Of a DNA stretch of 64,000 bases, positions 21,480 to 30,205 are shown in pieces. The notes under the pieces were generated by a model. It saw only the letters and a program-made list of their open reading frames with translations, was not told where the DNA came from and made no database searches. How positions within the stretch are numbered: the first letter of the stretch is position 1; the number at the start of each line of letters is the position of its first letter. A program made the position numbers and the translations under genes. This stretch comes from Trichobilharzia regenti (taxonomy: Eukaryota; Platyhelminthes; Trematoda; Strigeidida; Schistosomatidae), in NCBI GenBank assembly GCA_944472135.2, contig OX235267.1, positions 38,967,312 to 39,031,311 on the forward strand. Reading direction: 5' to 3'.

Positions 21480-22020
21480 CGTTGGGTATACCCCTTGTTT
21501 AAAACAGTTCCGAAAAAGCTAATGTTCATAAAACTGCAGTTCCTCGGTGACAACATCAGCGAAATAATAACACAACCCCTGAAGAATGCAGTTAAAAGAG
21601 CTTATTATGCAACAGATGTACGTTGTCTCTTCATGACCACCCCTATTCTACGTTCGAGAAATAAAGATAAGCTACCTAAATTTGCCTCTTCTATGTGTAT
21701 CTACCAGTTTGACCGCAGCTGCGGAACCAGCTACATTGGGCGTACAATTAGGCAGGTTCATCATCGTATGTTTAAGCAAGGGACAAACAAGATCTATTCG
21801 TAGCTCTATTTAGCACACCTTGCAGATAGTGAGTGTAAGGTTGACGTTAATACTGAATTTAAAATCTCATTCCTACTAATCTTAATTTTGCTCTGCGAGT
21901 TCGTCTTCTACATACAGCTGAAGCAATAGGAATCCACCTCAAGAAGCCAAACCTGTGAGTGTTCAGAAGAAATTTGTACAGCCACTTTCTTTGCCTTGGC
22001 CATCGTTACATGAATGTATA
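21480..22020 (+). mobile_element. Penelope-like element, GIY-YIG endonuclease end
   Basis: The open frame 21495-21803 ends in SMCIYQFDRSCGTSYIGRTI and RQVHHRM. That has the C..C..YIG.T.R..H.R order of the GIY-YIG endonuclease of Penelope-like elements. The upstream VRCLFMTTPIL fits the linker after RT. Downstream sequence is shared with 18170-18580. The RT domain is absent, so this is a truncated copy. Confidence 0.75.
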
Positions 22021-22620
22021 AACCAGACTACTTCGCCCCCCCCCTCCGCCTAAACCGTTAAAATTATTAAAATTATAATTGTCCAAATTATTTTATTTTT
22101 TCTGACCACTTCATCTTTAATTACGTGTTATCCTTGTAAAGTTAAATTGATTTATTCTAACCATTTCTGCCTTTTAAATGTATATTGATTTTCTTCGTTA
22201 ATTATCACTCCATTGACATATTGACATAGACTAATTATTGTTAATAAACGTATCAGTGCCACTTGACTGCTAAACTGTTGTGTATTGTAATAAAAACGCT
22301 ACGAGTATATATTAGAGAAGAGCCAGATTGAGATGAGGATCTAATTGAAAAGTAAATATTCCTTCGCTCAATCTTTCTGTTTTCTAAATGTCTAAATGGG
22401 GATTTTTTCTATATGGAATCTTTTTTCAGCTCATCTGTGCAAGTTTTTCGAAAATTACGGTGTAAATAAAATATAAAGCAAATAGTTCAGCGACAAATTC
22501 ATCGTATTCATATATAGTTTTTCACAGAAGACGGTAGTAACAAAAGCGATGAGTTCTCACAAACCCAGCAGTTAACATTAGCCAAAGCATAAAAGGAGTT
22601 GAATAGCTATATCAGAGTTA
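22021..22620. other. AT-rich, probably Penelope-like 3' flank
   Basis: A C-run (22036-22047) and AT-rich sequence, no coding. It lies between two pieces that both resemble Penelope endonuclease regions. Confidence 0.3.
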
Positions 22621-22629
22621 CGCAATAGA

Positions 22630-22895
22630 ATGGATGATTGAATAAATGAGTTACAACCAGTTCACCCATTGCCGTGTAACCAGGTGCGCTGGTTGTTTGA
22701 CGTGTATCCTATCTAAAAGGGTTGCAGAAAGGCAGAAGTGCCTCTGTATAAGGAGTGTAATATCGAACACCTTGTCAACACTGATCATTCTATTTCAAGA
22801 TAATGCCTTCTACAAATCTATCAATAAATTGAAGACTAGTCTACCACAGGCAATAAGCTTCCGTCTACTTTGCATTGCTGAAGCTTAAGGCATTA
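22630..22895 (+). mobile_element. Penelope-like element fragment
   Basis: This encodes HCRVTRCAGCLTC with downstream AFYKSINKLKTSL and ISFRLLCIAEA, which recurs as IRFRLLCIAEALAI in the minus-strand fragment at 47880-48140. The CysXXCys spacing and neighbouring elements fit the endonuclease flank of a Penelope-like element; the clade call is tentative. Confidence 0.5.
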
Positions 22896-23595
22896 AGTTA
22901 GAAAAATAGCAGCAATTCACACACACAAAAAAGCTATTCAAACACTTTTACTAACATATCAATAACCTGACTTCATTCTTTCAGACTCCTTGTAAATCTT
23001 GTGTTTATTTAGAAATCTTACACAATTCCCCAATTTCTCTCGTTTCTATATGCATCCTGATTAGAACTCACTTATTAAATTATTCATCTTATCACTTAAC
23101 TGTAATAGACTTATTCAACTCTTTTTATACCTTGGCAACAACGGTGATTATGACAATTCATTACTCTTTCCTGAAAATGATGTACAGAAATGCGGTTGTC
23201 CAGTGGGACGAAATGAATCTGCTGAACAACGTCGTATCTTGTTTTCATTAATGTCTGGATGGGGATTTTTCATGAAATTAAATACAGACCTCTGTTATCT
23301 CGCAAGTCACGTTCACCTTCTCTGTGGTTGCAATCATCATCATAATTATTGACTTCAACTTTCTGAACTTGCATGGAACTCATATCTTCTTCTAATGGAT
23401 ACTCAATAACCATTTTGAGAAACCTACAGTGAACACCAATCATTGAAATATACTACATGCAAGTCTTTGGATTATATGACCAGATTTTTAGGACGGCAGA
23501 TCAGAGCTCATTCTCGAGCAAACATATGCTCTCATATAATTCAACTGTAATAGACTGTTCATCCCCCCAGAGCTTCACTTTTTTATCTTAATATC
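22896..23595. other. Unassigned
   Basis: No gene or repeat recognised. Confidence 0.35.
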
Positions 23596-23599
23596 TCGT

Positions 23600-23890
23600 A
23601 GTTTGTCATTAGGTCTATATGCCGGTAAGCGTTGGATGCTGGCCTTCACTGTTTAAGTTCCCTTGTGAAGTTAAAGGCATGTGGTCAAGGATCCATGACG
23701 CCACTCAGCACGTTGTTGTGTCACGTTCAGTCACTTGTGGTTGAACCCTAGCCGATTAAGCACTTATCATCGCTCTATATTCCTGATGTAAAAATATATT
23801 TGGTATTTTGGATGGTCGACTTGTTATTTCAATTCGTCTCTGATACCACTGGAGCAAGTCTCTTTGGAGTTACAGGATAAACACACTTGC
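23600..23890 (+). mobile_element. Diverged solo LTR related to the CsRn1-like element
   Basis: It follows the LTR of the element at 4167 in order: GTTGGATGCTGGCC, CACTGTTTAAGTTCCCTTGT, GGTCAAGGATCC, GTTGTGTCACG, AGCCGATTAAGC, and TTGGATGGTCGACTTGTT against the LTR's TTGGACGATCAATTGTT. Divergence is large, and no pol or second LTR lies beside it. Confidence 0.6.
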
Positions 23891-24685
23891 GTTTGTACAC
23901 AGAATATCTTTGTGTAACCTCTGACGCCAACCATCTTCTAAAGCTACGCCGCAAACCTAGTGGCACTGTTGCAACTACGTTCTTCACACACTGTGACTAT
24001 AGCTTTCTGTTTAAGAATTTGAAGGTTTGAAACAGAATCTAAAACAACATATGGGATAAATACACTTTGAATTTGCTCCGAAGTTTCTTTTCTGTTGAGG
24101 ATAGTTACCTTTGAAGCCTAACATTCGGTTATACTTTTCTTTAGTTCTCCAAAATTTTTAACGAAAGTGTCCGGAATTCCTACATATATATAATGATCTT
24201 CCCTTGAATCTTGGAGATTTCTTTCTCCGTGTAACGTATATCGGTCGCAGTGTTATTTAGCCCTAACGATTAGATTTTGATGTGGTGTGTGATGTCTTCT
24301 GCTAGAATTTCGAATAGGAGAACGACAGACTAAATTACAGCTAGGGGAAATGAAAAACCATTTTTAAACGTAGAAGGTATGAGAAGACAAAAGCAAATGT
24401 AACTGCAAAACACAGCGGTATTTGGTAACAGTAATATTTAATTGGTAAATGATATGATGATAGTACTGTATTCATTTCATGCTTCCTATTTTCTCTGCCA
24501 ATGATCTTTATTTCCCCTCTTCGCAACTTAATCCGTCAATCTGTCATTCCAGATCTCTGCAGAGAACGCCGGATACAAAATACTAATTAGAAATTCCTAT
24601 CAGAAGCCGAAGCCACACTAAAATAGTAACTTTCGGGGTGTTGATTATGTGTCAACTATGCTCCGACCCTAAACATACTTATTTT
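23891..24685. other. Unassigned
   Basis: No gene or repeat recognised. Confidence 0.35.
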
Positions 24686-24689
24686 GACA

Positions 24690-24880
24690 GACACGAGAGA
24701 AAACATTGGTTAGGGGCCCTGAGTTCGAACCCCGGTGGGTGCGTATTGCTGAAGAGTCCCAAACTAGAACGAAACAGCTGTCCAGTACTCCCAGGTTTTC
24801 CAATGGTTCTCTAACCAATGTCAGCTCATGATGAAATCCTGTAGCCAATCAACCAAATCCATACAAACCAATACTTGAAT
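24690..24880 (+). mobile_element. SINE-2 copy (best hammerhead core)
   Basis: The 5' end is truncated within the tRNA-like head; box B GAGTTCGAACCCC is kept. The hammerhead-like segment follows, then the constant tail TTTTCCAATGGTTCTCTAAC..ATGTCAGCTCATGATG and CCATACAAACCAATACTTGAA. Confidence 0.75.
24743..24788 (+). ncRNA. Hammerhead ribozyme motif in SINE-2
   Basis: Order of parts: stem I 5' strand GTATTG (24743-24748), core CTGAAGA (24749-24755), stem II GTCC to GAAC (24756-24770, one C-A mispair), core GAAA (24771-24774), short stem III CAGCTGTC ending in the cleavage triplet GTC (24780-24782), then stem I 3' strand CAGTAC (24783-24788), which pairs with GTATTG. All conserved hammerhead bases are present. 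The layout is that of the short-stem-III ribozyme known in schistosome Sm-alpha repeats. Confidence 0.7.
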
Positions 24881-25915
24881 ACGAGAGAAAACAGTTCGCG
24901 AGGAAAATATGAAACAGCAATCACATAGTCCAAAATAAGCAGTACATCTCAGGAGGGATCTTGTTAAGTCAGAATATTCGTTAGGGTAATTGAATATCTC
25001 GCACAAACCACCGCCCGTAACACAACAGTGGACTAAATGGTGAGATTGTCTGACTGCTTCACTTCTGGTTAATTAGTCGACTTACACAGTGAATGTAGGC
25101 TAGTAATTTCATGGAATTACTTGCCGCTACAAAACTTTGTAGACATATTACATTTCATATTGCCGGCTAGGTTACATGCTTAATTTCATTTCTATATATT
25201 TAACTGATATAACTCTTATATTCATGCTATACTTCCCTTTGAGGAAGAATTCAGGACGTCCTATGAAAAATTAAGGCTGATTCTGAAAGTAATTATGGAC
25301 GCACTTGACCACTTTTGGACACTACACTGATTTCCCAACTATCAGCTTCTATGGTTCTGAAGTAGTTGAAGTCCAATCTCACGTACAAATTGACCACGCA
25401 CATTGGAAAACAATGTGGTAAATTCGTACTAGAAAACTTTCAAAAAAATTAGACGTCCAAACTTCTCAGCCTGTTAACATCATTAATGTTGCCTATATGA
25501 GGTACTCTGACCCCCGGGCTATTATATATATTCCATTTCCTAATGAAAATCTTCCACATATAAGTACTAACATATTATTTAACACCCATAACAGTTAAAA
25601 TCTTTCCAGATGTTATGCCACTAAAATCTATCAAGACTGTTATGTTCAGGCTTTACTCCATTTATAATCTCGTAAAGACTGGGTGTTACAACTAAGTAAC
25701 ACGACTATCCCTGTTAAAATTGATACAACAACTGAATAAATAGCTTATCTAACCAATAGGGGTTGTCGGAAATTCACAAAATCTAAAGGCCTAATTATCT
25801 AGAAGACATACTCCAGAAAGAAACATTTTGACTAATAAAAACTGTACAATGCTGCTAAACAGCGTATCTAAACCATGTTTTCGACTCTCAGATTACATAA
25901 AACCAGCAAGTATTA
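24881..25915. other. Unassigned, AT-rich
   Basis: No gene or repeat recognised. Confidence 0.35.
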
Positions 25916-25918
25916 CAA

Positions 25919-26119
25919 CTATGTGAATCTCACAGACGACCACGAAACTTTCTTTTGTGGTTTGTCTACGTAAGCTGCCCTACATAGCTGTATCTCGTCG
26001 TTTTCCATAGTTGGTATTACACGTTCTTGATCTTTCTTCCAGAGTCTTACTACAACTGGTGGTTCGTAGTGACATAAATAAGGAGTCAATTTATATACAA
26101 TATATAATTTATTGGACAT
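25919..26119 (-). CDS. Hypothetical 66-codon frame abutting MED31
   Basis: The ATG directly follows the MED31 stop codon. The product (66 residues, with HYEPPVVVRLWKKDQERV) matches nothing I know. An AATAAA lies in its first codons (about 26108-26113 on the minus strand), which would end the MED31 transcript there. It may be a chance frame, an exon of another gene, or a downstream cistron. Confidence 0.25.
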   Translation of the reverse strand: MSNKLYIVYKLTPYLCHYEPPVVVRLWKKDQERVIPTMENDEIQLCRAAYVDKPQKKVSWSSVRFT

Positions 26120-26517
26120 CTAAATAGCTTGCATAGTTTCTTCAACATGCTTAGCCACAATAGCAGCACGTCTGCGTAAATAATGCTGCCAATGAAGAAG
26201 AATTTGGTCATCAATCATACGACATATCTGACCCCGTGCTAGAGCTGATCGGAATTCTGCGTGTTGCAATAGATCCAGCATATGCAGGCAATACGGATAT
26301 ATGAGGTATTTTGAATATGCAGGTTCTTCCAGTACTGTAAATAACTTAAGTACTTTATAAAATTGGGTTTTTCAAACCAACCCTGCTGTGCAAGAAAGTT
26401 CAGATAGTTAGGATTGGCAAGGCACTGTACAAACTCCAACTCTATCTGGAACCTATTTCGTGATTCATCCAAACTCTTAACATTACTCTGAGGAGGACGA
26501 CCACGAGATTGCATCAT
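26120..26517 (-). pseudogene. MED31: Mediator complex subunit 31 (MED31/SOH1), with one frameshift
   Basis: MED31 is a small subunit of the Mediator middle module, which links transcription factors to RNA polymerase II. The first part (minus strand from ATG 26517) has the conserved [27 protein letters not shown] and [10 protein letters not shown]. After YWK the frame must shift at about 26324-26326, where one base is missing. The new frame continues with [20 protein letters not shown], then RMIDDQILLHWQHYLRRR, and ends at a stop at 26120-26122. Correcting one base would give about 132 residues, close to the human 131. Everything else is conserved, so a sequencing or assembly error or a very recent mutation is more likely than an old pseudogene. 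No intron is needed in this span, although CTCCTCAG near the N-terminus could be an acceptor. Confidence 0.9.
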
Positions 26518-28170
26518 TTCAGTAGATGTAGATGATATTAGGGAAGCTTTGTCAGTACCATTAAATAAGGATAGTCAGATTTAAATTATGCCATTAAGTA
26601 TAAAACATTCTTTTCTCGATATTACTTCTTTATGATGTCCGTCTCAGAAGTCGGGCGTGAAAAAAATTCGTAACAATATATAACGTCGTTTCTCCAGAAT
26701 AACTCGCAATTGTTTTTGAAATTTATCTGACGAGTTTCTGCAGAATTGGATGTTCACCAGTTGACTAACACTAAGCGTAGAAATCCAAACAAGATTCGAG
26801 ATAGCCACTCAACCTTGACAATGGCCTTGCCACTTCCGATATCCAATGTCGTTTACATGAACTTGTTGAAATCAAATTGACTTTTTCGTGCCATATTCTC
26901 GGTTGTAAATTAAACTTTGCCGGTCCTGAGAAAACCCCTGCATAGTGCGTCCCGCTACTGGACTGTGTTGGCTTCAGTTGGTTTCAAGTAGTGTCTCACG
27001 ACGATTTGTTACATGAGGTTTGCAGTAGATGGTGTATTAAGACCATGTTCCTGCTGGAATTGATCCTATCGGCCGTTGATTTTCTGGTGTGGCCGAAAGG
27101 TGAAATAGTGATAGTAAGCACAATTGGTGTAGATTAAATAGATATAAAATGTAGATGGTATTTAGAACGTCTAAATAAAAAAAACTGTATCGACAACTTA
27201 CAGTATGAAATTACATCACGTTTTAATCTTGTAAAAATGGCATACCTCTTATGTAAATTATAAATATGAAAATATATATTATTATTTGGTACTGAAAACG
27301 ACTCAGTTGTGCTATTGTCTTTAGCAACCTTGCCCAATCTTAGAAGTAATGCAGAGCCCAGTCCATTGCGAAATCTCTCATTCGGCGTACAACACCACTG
27401 TGTCCATCGTCTCTTTTTAACTTCCGCTGGGTTCCATAGTTATGCCCATAATGCATTAATTTAGCCTTCTGTTTCAACGTGTACACATACAAACTGGTTC
27501 AAGCACCATTTTTTGCTCTTCCTACATGTAGACAGGAAGTACATTCCTGGAGTTTGAAATTAAACTATACTAGTTGGAAAAGCTCTGAATTCTTCTCCTT
27601 GATTAATCTTTACTTCTCGTTTTATTCGAGTATACGGCTTGCAGGGCACATCACTAACTAACTGAGTCCTCTTCGCTTGCGTTGTCTTGTCAGTACTTAA
27701 AAGTTAGGTAGAGTACCGATTTGTCCGGTAGTTGAGCAAATTACGTTTAGTAGGTATATTTACAGTATAGCTAACCGATAGCACTACCAGTAGCTAACAC
27801 GTGCGATAGTGACCATTTTGTTATAGTAACACCTAAGGAAGCGGGTGCTCTCATCATACCTCAAGTAACCTGTCTTTAAAAAGCATTTTCCCATGATGCA
27901 CAATGTGGTACTGCCATAGTCACGTTGCATTCTGCAAGAGTCATTCTAGCAAGTGGAGGTTGTGTTGCAAGAGGATGCCTTTAACTGGAAGGCGCAGGTC
28001 GTCATTGATGTGTGAGATTATGCTGTGGGTATGCCTGTGGCGTGTTGGCTTTTCTGTTTGTTTTCCATTTCAGCTCTGTCGGTGTGACCCAGGTTCTCGC
28101 AATGGCATCTGAGTCAACGTGTATTGGTCGTGATGGAAAAAAGGGGTTGTATCCCTTTTTTGCCGGGGAG
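26518..28170. other. Region upstream of MED31, no gene recognised
   Basis: This should hold the MED31 promoter, but no element stands out. At 28138-28161 the sequence AAAAAAGGG..CCCTTTTTT forms a 9-bp hairpin just before the inverted-repeat element. Confidence 0.4.
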
Positions 28171-28286
28171 TGTCAATGTAGTTGAAGATTGAACGATCAA
28201 TTCATGGTTGTTTGCTCAAAACCAACTTCCCCAATTTTCGCGGAGGCATCAGTACACCAGTCATCGTCTCATCGGTCGCTGTTCAG
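28171..28286 (+). repeat. Left terminal inverted repeat
   Basis: Begins TGTCAATGTAGTTGAAGATT and ends ATCGGTCGCTGTTCAG. It pairs with the right repeat, with a few substitutions and small indels in the inner half. Confidence 0.8.
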
Positions 28287-28549
28287 AAAGAAATCAGGAG
28301 AAAACCGCCAGAAGTAATATTGTGATTTATTGTCGTAATATTTGTTCACACACCTTAGTCATACGTCATTTATATGTTGGTGTAACAATAAAGAATCCTT
28401 GAGTCAACAGTTGGTGTTTTGGTTTTTTCGTCCGTTACTACTAAGCGTTTCTGAGAAACTTCAAGCGACAGCGTGAGTCCCAGCGTATCAAGAGCTGGGC
28501 ATTGACGGTTTACGAGACATGGCTGACAGGTATAAAACCTTTAAGGATT

Positions 28550-28948
28550 TGTGAGGAAGAACTCTTATTGTCTACTGCTGTTAATAAAGCGTTTGAAAAT
28601 GATGAAGTTGATCATACAAACGGAGTTTAATTGGATATTTGTGACAATGATCATGATAGTGCACTTTTGTCTTTGGCTGATCATGATGAGATGAGCGGAA
28701 TGCCTACTACTGCTGAGTTGAACATAGGTTCTATACAACGTGAACGTGAAGTAGAATTAAATGCAGATGCAGCTGCAGAAGGTATGGATACTCGTGTGAC
28801 CATCAGTGTGAGTGATCAGCATGTAGCCGACCTTTCAACAGATGCTAGTGCTAAACTGGATCTAATAATAAACGACAGCAGTGGTGGTAATCTTACAGTT
28901 AGACAACCTACCAAAGCCGAACAACAACAGCTTCTGATGCACCGCTGA
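28550..28948 (+). CDS. Decayed acidic coding segment inside the transposon
   Basis: In one frame a coding-like stretch runs from GAAGAACTC (about 28556) through a TAA (about 28628) to TGA at 28946. The first ATG after that stop that is not isolated is near 28691 (MSGMPTTAELNIGS). The composition is acidic, with Asp, Glu and Ala. I recognise no domain. It could be the remains of an element-encoded protein or a captured host fragment. Confidence 0.3.
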
Positions 28949-28995
28949 GTTCATCAACTTGTGTCACTCAGTCGTCGTCGGTGTTGTCATCCACG

Positions 28996-29352
28996 ATGAA
29001 AGGGACGTCCACGAACTCACATGTCTTATGCTATGACTGTGCCAGTATCAGTCCGTTTGAAAAGACGAAAGATATTGGTCGGATTAATGGGGATAGGCCA
29101 AGTGTGTACGAGAGGGTAATTGTTAAACTGGCCTGCACGAATAAAGGCCTTTCAAGTTTCAAGTTACTATTTGAATGTTATTATCTTTGGTGTAAATTAC
29201 TCTTTACCCAAGATTGGTTAGTCAGATACGTCGTATGTTTGTTAGTCATCTACAATCCACAATACAATGACATGGGCGTTTCACCGTTCAGATTAGAGGA
29301 TATAGATGATAGAAGGTCAGAAAATGAACTCTACGACGATTATCCAGCCTAA
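28996..29352 (+). CDS. Hypothetical frame inside the transposon
   Basis: A 118-codon frame from an ATG at 28996 holds HVLCYDCASISPFEKTKD, a hydrophobic stretch near YVVCLLVIY and an acidic end (RLEDIDDRRSENELYDDYP). No known transposase motif (DDE/D, zinc finger) is evident. It may be part of the same broken gene as the preceding segment. Confidence 0.3.
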   Translation: MKGTSTNSHVLCYDCASISPFEKTKDIGRINGDRPSVYERVIVKLACTNKGLSSFKLLFECYYLWCKLLFTQDWLVRYVVCLLVIYNPQYNDMGVSPFRLEDIDDRRSENELYDDYPA

Positions 29353-29660
29353 GGCGTCAGCCTGAGAAGGGTTGTAGGCGTACTGTTGTAAGTCCCACAG
29401 TTCCTCAAGGGTAGTTCGTCATGCCAGAATCCACAACATTTGATGTAGTGATTGTACATATTTTTGTGTTAAATAGTTGTGTGAGTTCCAATTATTGTAA
29501 TTGTTGGTTAATCTTGTTTGTGTCTGGACATTCCACAACTTACAATCGTCAACCTGTGAAGGTTTGTAGGCGTACTGGTGTAAGTCCTGCAATTCTTCAA
29601 GGGTATTCCATCAAGACATGAACTGCGAGTTTGTGTGTACTGTTTGTATATACGTGTGGT
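29352..29660 (+). repeat. Two-copy direct repeat inside the transposon
   Basis: About 80-100 bases around TTGTAGGCGTACT..TGTAAGTCC..TTC.TCAAGGGTA occur at 29365-29430 and again at 29558-29620, about 190 bases apart. The copies differ at roughly one base in six, so the duplication is old. Confidence 0.65.
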
Positions 29661-29796
29661 GTGTCATATCAATTGGTGTTTTTGGATTCATTGTGTTTAC
29701 TCGTTGTTTTCGTACCTTGTTTTTATTGCGTAATTTTGTTAAAATTTTCGTCGTGATTACTTCTGAAGTTGTGTCCACTCTTCTACATCCGTGAAT

Positions 29797-30078
29797 GAAT
29801 TGATTGATGTTAAGGACAGCAGATGGGTCGTATACGCCGGGGAGGCTATTGCGGGGAATGAAGTGCATACGGAGATAACTGTTAGCTGTGGTCCCACGCG
29901 CAATGGAGCAAGGGAATGTTTAGCTCTCTACGCTGGACCTCACGCTGTCCCTAGAAAAGTTTCAGAAACAATTTGCATTAACCATCGCATAAACCAGGAC
30001 ACAGATTGGCGGCTCAAGAATCCTTTATTCTTACGCCAATATGTAACCAACGGTAAGGTTATTACACAGAAGGTCTGA
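29797..30078 (+). CDS. Hypothetical frame near the right end of the transposon
   Basis: An open frame read here from codon 3 of the stretch at 29791 contains DSRWVVYAGEAIAGNEVHTE and ETICINHRINQDTDWRLKNP, with a more even base composition than the flanks. It ends ten bases before the right inverted repeat. No domain recognised. Confidence 0.3.
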   Translation, partial: ELIDVKDSRWVVYAGEAIAGNEVHTEITVSCGPTRNGARECLALYAGPHAVPRKVSETICINHRINQDTDWRLKNPLFLRQYVTNGKVITQKV

Positions 30079-30086
30079 GAATAAAA

Positions 30087-30205
30087 CTGAACAGGGAACG
30101 ATGAGACGACGACTGCTGGATTGATGACTCTTGGGAAAAATATGGAGGAGTTGGGTTTGAGCAGACGACCGTGAATTGATCGTTCAATCTACAACTACAT
30201 TGACA
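30087..30205 (-). repeat. Right terminal inverted repeat
   Basis: The complement begins TGTCAATGTAGTTGTAGATT and ends CCCTGTTCAG, matching the left repeat. Confidence 0.8.

Larger units (their letters stand above)
28171..30205. mobile_element. Probable DNA transposon with about 115-bp terminal inverted repeats
   Basis: The element is 2035 bp, bounded by TGTCAATGTAGTTG at 28171 and its complement ending CAACTACATTGACA at 30205. The inverted ends match at nearly every base over the first 33 bases and remain alignable to CTGTTCAG (28279-28286) and CTGAACAG (30087-30094). The TGT...ACA ends resemble several integrase-type or cut-and-paste families, but no target duplication is visible and no transposase domain was recognised. 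It is probably non-autonomous or decayed. The family is not known to me. Confidence 0.75.

Noticed and set aside
26310..26335. An intron in MED31 instead of a frameshift
   Set aside because: The protein continues without any missing or extra residues across the break, so only one base is lacking and there is no room for an intron.
28138..28161. AAAAAAGGG..CCCTTTTTT hairpin as a terminator or small RNA gene
   Set aside because: It could be a pol III-type end because of the T-run, but no box A/B or other gene body precedes it. It may simply be low-complexity sequence next to the transposon.
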